Source: Glebionis coronaria
Lineage: Eukaryota; Streptophyta; Magnoliopsida; Asterales; Asteraceae
DNA length: 64,000 nucleotides
NCBI GenBank assembly: GCA_025667525.1
Contig: JANFOE010002267.1
Span: forward strand, 1-64,000
Direction: 5' to 3'
Of the stretch, positions 33,712 to 47,100 are shown piece by piece. Made by a program: the position numbers and the translations under genes. Position 1 is the first letter of the stretch. Each line of letters starts with the position of its first letter. The notes under the pieces are model-generated. The model was not told the DNA's origin and ran no database searches. It was given only the letters and a program-made list of their open reading frames with translations.

Positions 33712-34013
33712 TGTGGGTCCTTAGTTTCTTAGATTATGCAAGTGTTTGATTTATCTAAATAGAGAAGAAGATAAAGAACTTAGAGAGAGAAAGGAAAAAT
33801 GAGAGAAAATGGGAAATGAGAGAATGAATAATTAAGTGCTCAACCCCTCCTAACATGCTAGGAGGGGGTATATATAGCCCACCATACATGTGGGCTATAT
33901 GGGCTATATGTTTATATATTGGATCATGAGCCCAATACTTGAATATATCGTTGGAGTGACCGATCCTTCCTAAATACGTAAAAAAACGTATTTCCAACAT
34001 TTTCCCCCTAAGG
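33712..34013 (-). repeat. Copia 3' LTR and polypurine tract
   Basis: LTR 33712-33999; on the minus strand it starts TGTTGGAAATACG and ends GGACCCACA. The plus-strand TTTTCCCCCTAAGG at 34000-34013 is, on the minus strand, the polypurine tract CCTTAGGGGGAAAA touching the LTR. A second, similar tract with a copy of the LTR tip (TATTTCCAACAATCCCCCCTTAAGGGAGGTCA) lies at about 34101-34132, so the tract and tip are duplicated. Confidence 0.88.
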
Positions 34014-34542
34014 GAGGTCACTCCAAGTTACAATGTCCTAAATAGGCTATAGCTCGTGATCTATGCTAACAATGATGTGACCGAGACTTTCTTTGGAAAA
34101 AACATATTTCCAACAATCCCCCCTTAAGGGAGGTCACACCATTTTACAAAATCTTAAACCTAGCATACTATGCTTGAGTCTTCGATCTTGTTCTTGTGAA
34201 TATGCTGATGAGATCTTTGACTTTAGTCTTGAGCATGTTTCCTTGCCTTGACCTTGTGAATTCATCACTTGTGAAATTTGCCTCCTCGTGACTTCATATT
34301 CCACATACTTACACCTTTATAAATTCTTGAAAGCTTCAGAGTTTGATACAGTGGAAGACTTGACTTTTAGGCTTTCTTGAATTTGTTGAAGTATTAAGTG
34401 CAGAAAGCATAAGCATGTGTTTACGACTTCTTCTAGATTGTACACCGCAATGCCACCTTCTTGTTACGCTGCATAAGACAGTTAGCAACAAAACATATAC
34501 ACGGATGAAATGGCCTTGAACATTTCATTCTAATTCGATAGC
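34014..34542. other. Copia internal sequence, left piece
   Basis: Non-coding. Contains the second polypurine-like tract. It ends at the Tekay insertion (left duplication ATAGC, 34538-34542). Confidence 0.6.
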
Positions 34543-35768
34543 TGTCACACCCCATCATGGCGTAATATGGGGCGCGACGTATGGATATCATCACAACAAT
34601 AGTGTGTCTATAAAGATAACTAAATGAAATGGAAATATCATAAATGGTGACACAATGTCATGAAGATATCTCAAACAATGCAGGCGTCTAGGTAAGTAGG
34701 TAACATGTCTACCTCTTACCAAAGACATACAATTAACAAATAACAAACATATAGGTGTCTACAAAGTATCACTTACTCAAACATAAATAAAGACTAAGAG
34801 GAAAGGGGGTTCCTCCAAATGCAATCCTAAGCCTTCCAGCTAGCCACTCCTATTCTCACGCTTAACCACATTCTCACCTGAAATAGACACTAAAACACGT
34901 AAACATAAAGTTGGTGAGAGTCATAGGTTTAGACTCCAACGCCAAATCAGCTATAAGCTGTGAATAACAACCATTAACAAAATAATATATGGACAATGTG
35001 CTACAATCATGTATTAACAACTAGCATTCAAGATTAACCAATCACCACAAATCCAAGGCTCCAAGCCTTACCAATAACCACAATTCAAAGGCTCCAAGCC
35101 TTACCAATAACCATGGTCCCATAGGCGCCCATACACCTATGAACCAATCCCAAGGCCCCGCCTTGTCAACATCCCCTTAGTACCAAGTCAAACCACAATA
35201 ACTGAGACGGTACGTGTCCCCCGATCCAAATCATAAACACAATCAAGAATCACATAGCAGTTAATCACATAAGTGTACACACAAGTCCATCACAAACCAT
35301 AAAAACATTCACAGCATTAGTTACAATACCGTACATTGTCTCTTCCATCCCATCTGTAATTTAAATCATAAAAAGACATGGGACTATGAAACTCACCTGA
35401 ACAAGCTTCTCCAAGTATCCGCGCTCTAGCGAAAATCTAAACACACAAACATATATAATCAAGAGATGAACCACATACCAAAATGGCTCATCAATCTATG
35501 ATGGATATCTAACATTCTCCTACAACGTAACCTCATTCATGTGCTATAAGCATCCCATTACACCCCTCTATAAGCCCTTAATTTAGTTATATTCATAACC
35601 CGTCCCGTTAACATTTAACCAAAAACAGTCCCGTTTTTCATACTTCAAACTATTGGTCGAACACCCACTTAACCAAAATAACATGCCCTGTAAAAGAAAC
35701 CCTATTCCCTTACATGTGTTAGCTAACTCTTCCCTTTGGCCGCAACCCTAAAGCTACTGTTAAGGCCT

Positions 35769-35848
<80 letters not shown>

Positions 35849-37141
35849 TTTTACCTATCCAGAATTTACTGATTTTGAACATATAAAAAGTTTGTTATGA
35901 TCAGAGGGTCTTATCCTAACCCATTTGTTTAGCCCTCCTCCAGATCTTTTATTTAATATATAATCTAAGTCTCATGGTCGTTTTAAGGTCCAATTATACT
36001 CCTAAGTACTCTAACCATCTTAAAACATTAATTTAAACCCGACTGATTTCAAAACTGCTTTGACCTCCGACTGTTGTAACTTGTTTTTAACCCACTTTCC
36101 CACCTTCAATTTAGTTCTCGTTTATTGAATTTTAAAGTCAACTCAATTACCTTTCCAGGGACATAAGATTCGAAAATTAAAAGTTTTTATAACTCTATAT
36201 ATGATCAAAACAATGGACCAAAAATTCTGCCCAGTTTTTAAAAACGAATTTAAACATGATTAAACCCTTTAATCATCATTAAACCTCATAATAACCTAAT
36301 TAAATGAATATTAAGAACCCTAATATTATTAATTACAAAAATCATCATTCCTAGTATGAAACCCTAATCAAAAATCCAAAATCCTAAACCCTAATCCCTA
36401 ATCCACCATACTAGGTTAGATACATAAATTTAACGTTAATCGAGCTAGTTTAATTACATACCTTGAACCCTTATGCAATATTTCGGTTTTGATCTTCCCC
36501 CATGGATGTTTCAACTGATATTAGGTATATTGTAGGGTTATGGGTCGTTTTTAGGGGTCTAGGGGTGTTTATATAGGATTTGGTAACCTCCTTAACAAGT
36601 TTGAGCCCAAAAGGGACTCTACTTAGGCCTTTCCTACCCGTTTCCTTCCTTTAGTCGGCCATAACAGCCCATCCACGACCCACCCCCTTAAATTTGGGTT
36701 ATTTACACTCTTCCCCTTCTATTTTATGTTTACCTATACTTCCATACACTTCCGGGTCGAAACCGGACACCCTTTCGCTAATTTTTCGACTTTCTGCGTA
36801 ATTTTCGATCTACATATATCACGTATGATACATACACAAAATCCTACGAAAACGATAATTTAACTTTTACGAAATTTTCACGTGATCTCATTTCATTTCA
36901 CTTCATTTCATTTCATTTCACTTCATTTCATTTCATTTCACTTCATAGTCACTATAACGTGAGCTTATGATTCATGAAATAACCATTCATCGATTTACTT
37001 AAGAGCACTTCATACTCATAAACGATGTCCAAACCATCCTCATTCACACAAAATAAACACGTAAACACATAAAACACATAGTCACACATAACACCCTAAA
37101 AATACGACTAAGTGACGAACCTCAAAACCACGGTTGTCACA
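34543..37141 (-). repeat. Tekay-like 3' LTR (2599 bp) with (AT)n and pentamer repeats
   Basis: Contains an (AT)n array at about 35769-35847 and a run of CATTT/CACTT pentamers at about 36890-36948. The other LTR has a much shorter AT tract (about 52075-52096) with adjoining deletions, but an extra roughly 75-bp piece near 52861-52935. On the minus strand, ATTAGGAGGGAGTA (complement of 37143-37156) is the polypurine tract beside this LTR. Confidence 0.88.
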
Positions 37142-37446
37142 TTACTCCCTCCTAATAGAAATCTCGTCCCGAGATTTACTCCTTAGGATCAAACACACAA
37201 TCAATAAATCACATGAGGATACTTGTTCTAATTGAACTCCTCTCATTTCCATGTGAACTTTAGTTCATGACTCAATTTACTAGATATATTAACCAACAAT
37301 ATTAAATTCATTACCAAACTCTTGACTTCACAGCCCATAAATCTCACAAATGACTCTTTGAGAAATCGAAGACTCTTATTAACACTAATCCCAAATAACC
37401 GTACATGCAAATATGCATTCTCAAACCATATTTCCCAAATCTTAAT

Positions 37447-37780
37447 ACATGAAATATATCATGTACACCACCCAATTCCCCAGGTAATTCTATACCCATA
37501 AGATATTGGTCCAATCTTTCCAAAGATCATAAATGGACATACAAAACTCGACATCAACTTTTCTCTTTTACCAAAACATGGCGCCCGTTACTATGCGTGA
37601 AACTTCCTACATAACTTTGTCACTAAACTGTAGTGGTTTCCTCCTTTTTAACATATCATCTCTTGTTTCTCTCGTCCTTTCCCCAAACACCATTATTATA
37701 TTAGCAACCTCTTTCACCAATTTTAGTCCGCAATAAGGGAAACTCACCCTATCCTTCCATATAGTGCCTCAAATGGCATT
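37447..37780 (-). pseudogene. Integrase C-terminal remnant of the Tekay-like element
   Basis: On the minus strand in different frames: MPFEALYGR (37753-37779), KRRKPLQFSDKVM then stop and EVS (about 37605-37665), and IELPGELGGVHDIFHV (about 37446-37493). These follow the usual order of the end of Ty3/gypsy integrase. Several stops and frame changes separate them. A chromodomain is expected next and is not recognisable. Confidence 0.8.
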
Positions 37781-40700
37781 CATCGACTTCTAGTATGATA
37801 ACTATCATTATATGAAAACTCAAACATTGCTAACGAGTTTCCCACCTCCCTCTATATCAGTCACCCAAGCTCTCAACACAACTTCTATACTTGTAGCAAT
37901 TTCTCACTTCGTCCATCCATTTTCAGTTAGGCGGATATACTCATGTCCAATCATGTTCATCAACTCCCTTTAGTCCATACCGCAAACTACTTAAAAACTC
38001 CAATTTCCTTACACAAACCTATGACGATATTTCACATATTGATTAGTTTGTCACAACGAGGCTCTTCCAATCCAAATCAACTTATGATCTATACACATCA
38101 CCAAAAGGATGGTTATCTCAGTTAGTCTATCAACTTTTCTCCATGAAAGATTTTTTTCCCTGATACTCAACACTTCCTTTATACCTACATAATGTCTTAC
38201 CTTCAAGGTCATAGTGCTCCTCATCTTGTCTCAGTTAGACCAAGCCCTTCGTCTCTCATGACACATCACATCTATAACTCCTCAACCATTTGATTATCGA
38301 TACTAAGCCTTCCAATCAAACAGTATAGGTCAATACCATTTCCTTTCCACATTACAACAATATTAGCATGCTTAGTGCCTTAGTCTACTCATTAGGCTAT
38401 ACCAAAGTTTTACCTTCGGTTCCTATCTCGACCTATTTCATTCATGATTCACATCTATCCATACTTCCTTCTTCTTCCTCGGCTCATGACATACATATGC
38501 TTCCCGTCTTTCAAGTAATCTATACCTCAAAATTTTTCCAAGTAGCTTCACTTGTTTTTCCTCACGATCAGTTCTCCTACTCCCTCCTAATAGGGATAGA
38601 CTAGAGTTTTATGTGATCCCATGCGGATCACACTCTCATCTTATACCCATATTAGTTTCTATTTGTCTAAACTAAGCCATATTTTAAATTCTTATTCAAA
38701 TCTTATACTTCTATTTTGATCTTGCACCCAACATGAGGTACTTTCAATCATCATCTTCTAGGAATACTTGGTTCTCTCCTTCCATGGTTATCCCTAATTT
38801 CTACACTATCCTGTCCAACAGAAATTCCATACTTCATTCATTAAATCTATGAAAATCGCTAGTGCATTGGATAATGCATAACTGTCTCTTCCAAAGATCT
38901 TTCATAACACCTTCACAAAACCGACTCTCTAATCACTTCTCCATGAACTTATTCAGCTCAGCTTCACTACTCATCCCTCGATATTGATTTCCACAAAAAT
39001 TCAATCCGCGTAGTCACTCGACTCCCCTTGTTAGCTCCACGAGTTCTTAATCTCCCATGTTATGTATTCAATTCCTCACGATCCACTAGTTCAGCTCTTT
39101 GTAACTCCACTCCGGTACTCGATCTGTCCTTCTTCATCACGGACCATACCGATATTCCCATCACAGTGCTTGTCACCTTTCCAGTCCTTACAACTTCTGT
39201 AACTCCTTTGAAATCTCTTGCTTCCTTCTAGCAGCCGACACAAAGTCCTTTCAGCTCCTTGATTCACGATGTATCTCTTCACGCACTATTTCTCGTCTCT
39301 ATGATGTTACTTAGGAACTTCACACTACCCAGTAGCCTCTAACTTCAACTCATCTACCACAATATTTCTAAGGGTACTTCAACCCCTCAATGGCTCACTC
39401 TTCCTTACTTGTTGTAATCACCATTAATCAGCCTCCTACCAATCATTCTTTCACATCCATGTTTTCCTTCACGTGTCTACTACTACCTCGCCTCCATAGC
39501 TATACCAATTCCCTTGCGTGTTATTTGCCCAATCTTTGCATTAGTAGAAAATTTCTACTCTACCCTCACATCTGCTGGTACTTTCATCAATCTCCTAATG
39601 GTACTTCAACCAACTTCTCCTAGCATGACATCTCGTTCCCACGACCAGTCAATTAACTTTACTTACTCCCTTATTCCCGTAACCAATCTAAGTTTCAAAA
39701 CTCCACAAATCTTAATCATTCCTTCAACACAACCTTTAAACCAAAACATATCTCTGCATTCTAATATCTAACCATAAGTAATACTACCCAACTTTATCCC
39801 TTCATCCTAACGTTTCCACAACCGCATAACTAAATCAACCACGACGTGTACCAAAAGAATTCCAAATGATCGTGTCCCATAATAAATATAGGGTAAACCA
39901 AAAGATCAACCATAACGAACCCTAGCCAAAACAACTAAAAAAAACAATGTAATCCGAAAGATTCAATAGAGTGTGCCAACAACGAAAAATTAGACTCGTC
40001 ACGATTAGTATCACCAAATTTCGATACCTCAGAAAATTTTAAACTTTCATCCCAATTAGTTACTTCTCATAAGAACCAAACTCCCATACTACTAAAAGCA
40101 ATCATACTCATTTTTATCCATAGACTCATCCTTTATCTTCATCAATTTATGAAGATATCAACTAGTTGGTATACTACAATCTTATTCTAGCCATTATCTT
40201 GTTTACCCATATTAAACTTATTTCACTTGTTATTATGAAACCAATACATGTTTATAAAATACAGTGTTTTTTTTCATTTTATTCTATATTATTATTATTA
40301 TTTTATAAAATCCATTTAGGCTGGTTATAACTAAACTACTACACGTTTACAAGGTGTGGTGTTATTATTATCATTACTATAATAAAATCTCCCTTTTTAC
40401 TCTTTCCGTTTAGTTAAATACATCCAAAATTTTAACTCCACTTAAGAATTTTTTTGTAAAATTTATTTACCCCTTTAAAATGTATTATCACATGTTACAT
40501 AGAAAACTAATCCAATTATTATCAAGACAAAATTCTTTTTATAGCTTACTACCATAAACTTAAAAAAAATATGTAAGCCACGATACCATACCATACACTT
40601 ACAAATTATTTTCAAAACAGTTTTCCTATAATTAGCCACACTTATTTGTAAGAAAGTTTAGTAGTTCTCATTAATTAAAATACATACCCGAATGTAGACA

Positions 40701-41797
40701 CACATCAAAAGACTCAAAACGTCGTTGGAACTCCATCAAACTCCAGCACCATAAAACACGAGCAAACACAAGGTACATTCAAGTTATAATAACTACTGAA
40801 CGACCATGTATCATAAATTAACACATACTAGTATATATACATCCGCATATATATACCTATTAAATCACCCAAAACATACTCGTTACCATACATGTCAGAT
40901 CAATCAATCGCGTCATAAACTCATTTTTCCATACGAGTAATCACCATCTTACCACAAGGCATAAAACCCATCACTAAAACCAGTCCATATCGTGTGACCC
41001 TAATCACACAACATATAACCCAAAACATATAACACACTAAAAAATAGTCATATGGTAGACAACCGTTACATAAACCCATACATTATACATATACCAAAAA
41101 ATCCACATCTCATCATATACAAGCATGTACTAACCCTCTTTCATGCAATCATACTTGAGAACCCATAGAAGTTGTGGTACTTGTATAACTATATTGGCCA
41201 CCATACTTATACAATTACCCTTTCCTCAATGCACTCCCTCCTATGATGACACTTATAAGAATCAATACAACATATAACACATAAATGCATCTACTCACAT
41301 AAGCTCATAACCACATAAACAATAAGGTCCAAAACTCCATCTATTAAAATAACATAGTAAAACTCTTGGAATACATAAATCCATAGTCTAGCTAAAACAA
41401 CATAGACAAACTCCAACACAACATCATAACCAGTTATAAGTCATGGCGCCCATAAGAGTGGAAACAATTTAAAATCCTTCCTATCCACCTACTCCTAGTA
41501 ACTCGAATCACCACGTGATTCTTAGGAAACATGACTTAAACATCAAAAGAAAAATACTATACATTAGGTACACCAAATAACTTACTATGGTGAAAGTAAT
41601 TTATATATCAAAAGCAAAACATAAGTTAACAAGTGACTAAGTATGGGCAACTATAGTTCAACTCATACTAGTCAAAATTCACAAAAAATAAAATTTAGGA
41701 AAGTACAATCAAGATCACACGTAATCCTATGACGCCTATATGCCAGGATCCTTAAGCTATAGACTAGGCTGGGCAACCTAATTCTCTATAACCATTG
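37781..41797 (-). pseudogene. Rest of the decayed Tekay-like internal region
   Basis: One reverse transcriptase scrap is readable on the minus strand at about 38824-38870: NALAIFIDLMNEV, matching the NAPAVFMDLMN segment that precedes the catalytic YVDD-type motif; the motif itself is not readable. The rest, where RNase H, protease and gag would lie, shows only short frames on both strands. The plus-strand frames here (for example 38368-38604, 39028-39231) are chance. Confidence 0.6.
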
Positions 41798-41812
41798 TCT
41801 CTGATACCATTC
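41798..41812 (-). promoter_or_regulatory. Tekay-like primer-binding site
   Basis: The minus strand reads GAATGGTATCAGAGA right after the LTR end; TGGTATCAGAG is complementary to the 3' end of initiator tRNA-Met. Confidence 0.85.
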
Positions 41813-42114
41813 TGTCACACCCCACCATGGCGGAATATGGGGCGCGACGTATGGATATCATCACAACAATAGTGTGTCTATAGAGATAACTAAATGAAAT
41901 AGAAATATCATAAATGGTGACACAATGTCATGAAGATATCTCAAACAATGCATGCGTCTAGGTAAGTAGGTAACATGTCTATCTCTTACCAAAGACATAC
42001 AATTTACAAATAACAAACATATTGGTGTCTACAAAGTATCACTTACTCAAACATAAATAAAGACTAAGAGGAAAGGGGGTTCCTCCAAATGCAATCCTAA
42101 GCCTTCCAGCTAGC

Positions 42115-43904
42115 TGATAGGTGTGTAAACACCCATCCTTTTACCACTTATCTACAATAATAACCAGGCCAAAACGTGTATTTTATGTCTTAAATGTCGA
42201 AATTATGCGTGGTTTGTGTTTTTGTTATGATTTAGGACGAAAATGTGAAAAGGGGAGAAAACACGGGCTTTCACGGGCTTTTATTGAAGAAAAAGACAAA
42301 AGACGAAGTCAAAAGATCAAGAGTGTCAAAAGAACGGAAGTCCAAGGCCAATTCTGAAGATTTATCGAGGAAAAAGTCTAAAGACGGAAGTTTAATAAAA
42401 GCCAAAGAACTCAAGTCTAAATTAATGAAGAAATTACAAGACGAGTTTATTAATCCCGAGACAAAGTCGAAGAAATTAGAAGACGAGAAATCGAGAAAGA
42501 AAGAAGAAGGAACCAACACATGCTTAGTTTTCCTAATCACTATAAATAGACTCCTAATGTGTCATTAGGAGTTTTTTTTAGCTAATTTGACACATTAGTC
42601 TTTCCACCTTATTTTCATGTCATTTTAATTACTTGTCAATTTACATTCCTTGTCTTGCACATTAATTCCTTTAATTCCAAGTAAGTTTAATCTTTACTTT
42701 TGTTGTTTAATCTTTCCTTTAATCAAGTTTTATATTAATCTCTTCTTCTACGTTTCTTATTTTTGTTAATCTTTATGCTTAATATATCTTATTGTCATGC
42801 TTATTTGATTAGTTGTTATGTTTGTATGTGTTTGGATGTGTTAGCTTATTGATTTGTTAGCTTATTGTGTGATTGATTTGGTTTTGGTTAAGTTTTTATT
42901 AGTTTATTTTATTAAAAGTTGATTTTTAATCTTTAATTTTATTAGTGTTTTTCAAGTTTTTGATTTGTGGTTGAATTAGTTTTTCTTAAAAGTGTTTTAG
43001 ATTAAGTTTTGGTAGATTGCTTATTTGATTTTAGCTTATTTGTGGCTTATTTTACATTTTTCATAAGTACTGTATCTGGTCTTTGCTATTTCGGAAAAGG
43101 GTTTTGTTTTTCCGAAAACACACCTTTTTCTGAAAAGTACATTATTCTGAAATAGCCATTTCTCTGAATTCATCATTTCCATGAAATCTTCTTTTTTATG
43201 AATTAACCTATTTTTTCTGAATTTCTCATTTTTCCGAAGATTCCACTTTTTCTGAATTTGCAATTTTTCCGAAAATAATACTTTCTCTGAATTGGACATT
43301 TTTCCGAAGATTTCTCCGAAAAATATTTATTCCGAAAACTTTGTTTTTCCGAAAAAGTCATTTTACCGAAATAATACTTTTCTCTGAATTTGTTCATTTT
43401 TCCGAAGATTTCTCCGAAAAACTTGTTTTTCCGAAAAAGCAGTTATTCCGAAAATTCTTGTTTTTCTGAAAAGTTCATTTTTCCGAAATAGTTATTGTCT
43501 GCTTGATTGTTTTAATTTTCTTGTCTTAGTCTTAAGTTTTCAAAGTTTTCTAGTTTTTATTTTTAGAGGAAAAGTGACAGTTTTTCTCATTTTACTTTTA
43601 ACCTATTTTAATTACGTTTTTGCATTTTTATTTACTTGTCAAATTTACTTTTCGTCAAGTTTTAATTACCCGTTATTTAATTTCTTGTCATTTATTTTTA
43701 AAGTTTTTAATATTGCACATTTACATTTTAATTAGTTTTAGATTTAAATTACCGTCATTTACATTAAAGTCTTGCATTTTAATTACACTACAACGACAAC
43801 ATTTGTTTTCACCAAAAGCCAGCTGAGTCGCACGTTTACCAATAATCAATTCGATTAGACCACTTCAACAAACTTAATTTTATACTTGGTAAATCCAAGT
43901 ATTA
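42115..43904 (+). repeat. F2 5' LTR (1790 bp)
   Basis: The tip hairpin is GAT-A-GGTGT (42116-42124) with ACACC-C-ATC (42129-42137), one mismatch. TATAAAT at 42541-42547. ACTCCTAATG (42550-42559) and CATTAGGAGT (42563-42572) form a perfect 10-bp inverted repeat across the expected start site, followed by a T run. A motif array lies at 43085-43490. U5 is long, as in F1. Confidence 0.92.
43085..43490. repeat. Dense TTTTTC(C/T)GAA motif array in F2 LTR
   Basis: About 20-25 copies of TTTTTCCGAA or TTTTTCTGAA in 400 bp at irregular spacing, many continuing into AAAA so that each is a near-palindrome (for example TTTTTCCGAAAAAG). Present again in the 3' LTR at about 50330-50735. The one-base gap between TTC and GAA does not fit a heat-shock element (two bases). 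It lies downstream of the TATA box. Confidence 0.8.
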
Positions 43905-44131
43905 AATGGCGCCGCCGCCGGCTCTTTTCGTAAAGATTAACGGTTTTCTGTGAGAGACGCGTTGCTTTTTGGGATCCGTTCATTCGTGAGCGTTATTTTT
44001 CTTGCTTAAAAATTCCCAAAAATCCATAAAAATTAAAAATTTTCAAAAATCCAAAAAGATTTTGTTTTCTTTATAGTGTATATATATTCTCTTTGTGTTT
44101 GGTATCTTTTTCTTTTTGCTTTTGCAGGTGT
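43905..44131 (+). promoter_or_regulatory. F2 primer-binding site and leader
   Basis: TGGCGCCGCCGCCGG begins at 43907, two bases after the LTR, as in F1, and is of the same tRNA-Asp type with further changes. The leader is short (about 220 bp), A/T-rich, and ends with TTTTGCAG just before the gag ATG, which could act as a splice acceptor. The twin hairpins of F1 are not present. Confidence 0.8.
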
Positions 44132-47100
44132 ATGCGTACTAGATCTTCAACTTATCCAGAGCCCGAGACTCGTGAAGATTTAGCTATGGCAGGTGTGAAC
44201 AACAACAATAATCCACCGCACCTCAACAATAACAACAACAATGTTCTTCCACAGCCCGATCTTCGGACAATGGAGGAGCTTTGTCAACCCATAATGTTTG
44301 GACGAGGAGGACTGATTGTGCCGATGCAAATCACGGCTCCGGAGTTTTCGTTGAAGCATCACATGATCCAACAAGTGCAAACTAATCCATTTCGCGGATT
44401 TCCTGATGATGATCCAACAAGCACCTCGACAAATTCATTACTATTACTCTAAGCATGAAGTTGCCCGGTGTTACTATGGATGTCCTTCGCCTACAGATCT
44501 TTCCACATACTTTATCACACCACGCCAAAAAATGGTTTGATCGTCTCCCGAAGAATTCTATTCATACTTGGGACGACATGACTCAACGATTTTTGTCGCG
44601 CTACTTTCCACCATCCATGGTCACGAGCCTTCGAAATCAAATCAGCGGTTTCATGCAAGAACCCGATGAATCTCCCTTTGATGCTTGGGAAAGATATAAT
44701 GTTTTGATCGATCGATGTCCAAACCACAACATGCTCCCCGTTACCTTAATTGATACTTTCTACAATGGTTTGACTTTTCGTGATCGTGATACGATTAATG
44801 CAGCCGCCGGTGGCACATTTATGAAAAGAAGACCCGAGGAGTGTAGAGAGCTTATTGAGAACATGACTACTCATCACAAAAATTGGGATTCCTCCGCTTC
44901 TTCAAGGAACAACCCAAGAGTCAATGTTTCTTCTACTTCAGCAAACCCCGACATGACCGAATTCACCCGCATGATGGCCGAAATGAACAAAAATATCTTC
45001 CTCATCGCTACAAACCAACAACAACAAGTTAAAGCTGTAGCAATTTCTTGTGAGACATGCGACGGTCCTCACTCATACACTGATTGTCCTTCTACTCAAG
45101 GAAATCCGGAAAACTTGTATGCGGCTTATGGTAACTATTCACCGGAAAATTACCAAGCCCGACCTCAAGGGGATCGAAATTTGCTAAGTTACCGGTCGAA
45201 CAACTATCTTTCACCCGGTTTTTCTCCTCAAAACCACAATCCCAACAACAATTACAATAGAAGCAACCAAATCCCACCTCGAGCTTCTAATCCTTATCAC
45301 CCACCCGTTCAACAAGCCCCACCCATCAATCAAGATGTTGACGCCTTAATGAGAATCCAAGGAGAGAAAATTAAGAATCTGCAAAGCCAAATTATCAATT
45401 TGAAAGGGGATATCACTAAGCAAGGTAATGACATTCGACCCGAGCTTCGACATGATATACAAACCTATTTTAGCACTCAAACAAATGATTTGAAGAATAT
45501 GCTGGCTAGTTTCTTATCAACCACTCCACCCTCTACTTCGAGCTCTCTACCTTCCAACACCGTCACCAACCCAAGAGCAAATGTGAGTGCTATTACTACA
45601 CGCAGTGGAGCAACCGTAGTAGGACCATCTATCCCTTCCCCAGTTAATCCATCTACACCTCCTCCACCACCATTTATCCCTCCTACTCCCACGCCTAGTA
45701 TTAGTTCTCCATTAGCGTCTCCACCTCTTACTGATGTACCCAAGAAGAAGAACCCTTCACCAACCCCACCTTCCACCCATAAACCCAACATCCCATATCC
45801 TTCTCGCTTGGACAAGCCTAACTTGCTAACTAAGGATGACACTCAAGTGTCGAACTATTTGAAGATGATCTCTCAAATGAATTTCAACATTAGCCTTGTT
45901 GAAGCACTTGTCCACATGCCGAAATTTGTCAAAGCATTCAAGGAATTGCTTAAAAAGAAGGAAAAGCTGGTTGAGCTCGCCAACACACGCTTAAATGAAA
46001 ACTGTTCTGCAGTTATTCTTAAAGAACTTCCGGAAAAACTTGGAGATCCCGGTCGTTTTATGTTGCCTTGCATTTTTAACAAAACTGAAGAATTTACCGC
46101 CCTAGCTAATCTCGGGGCAAGTATTAATTTGATGCCTTTAAGTGTTTGGATAGCACTATCATTACCCGACCTTACACCAACGAAGATGAATCTTGAACTT
46201 GCAAATCTCACTCTCGCTTACCCCGTTGGTATTGCCGAAGATGTGTTCATTAAAGTTGGCACCTTCACTTTTCCGGTCGACTTTGTTGTTGTTGATTATG
46301 AAATGGACCCTCGTATTCCTTTAATACTTGGTCGACCATTCTTGAGAACCGGAAGAGCTCTAGTCGATGTTGCCGAAGGTGAGCTAATTTTAAGGGTCGG
46401 AAATGAACAACAAGTGTTCAAAATGGGGAAGATCACAAATAAATCCTATGGAAGAGAAACAGTGAATATGATTAATGTGCATGATGACTTTGTCCTCTAC
46501 AACAATCCTCTATTCGATTCTTGCTATGATAATCCACTGTTCCAAGATGATGTGGATGATTCTCTATCCAATTCTGATCCTCCATCAATTTATGACTCTC
46601 CACCGATCTTTGATGATTATGATGACGATTCTAGTTCTGATGGAGATGATTATGATGATTTTACTTCTGAGTATCCAGACATGCCCACTTTCGATGATTT
46701 TGATGAGGCCGATACTCTCTCGAGTGATTCTTCACATGATGAAGATCCTTCGCCAACCATGCTTAATCCTACTTTGGATGACTACTCATTTGAGGAAGAC
46801 TTTTCTACTTTTCTCAATACATACTTCCCTCATGAGAGTGATGCCCCTCCTTTAGACTTTGATGATTATGGTCTCTATCCTACTTTGGATATGAAGAAAC
46901 CCGCTTCAAAGGAGAAGAAGCCGGCCGACACCGATATCAGCAGCACTTATGTCTTAACTCCTCTCTATCCTCCGTCTGAGGATGAGATTGCGAGTTTTAT
47001 GATCGGATCTTCTTCAAGGTCTGCTGAGCCTGAGTGTTATTTCCCCCTAAAGGAAAAGGTGTTCGACCCCGGTATTGCACTTTTCAAGCCATCTCAGTAT

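Noticed and set aside
37533..39771. Plus-strand frames in the Tekay internal region
   Set aside because: The minus strand carries recognisable integrase and reverse transcriptase scraps, and the plus frames are Ser/Leu/Thr-rich complements.
42550..42580. Bacterial-type terminator (hairpin plus T run)
   Set aside because: Context is a plant LTR core promoter; intrinsic termination of this kind is not expected for pol II. Kept only as a palindrome observation.
43085..43490. Heat-shock element array in the F2 LTR
   Set aside because: Heat-shock elements need two bases between TTC and GAA; here there is one (TTCCGAA or TTCTGAA).
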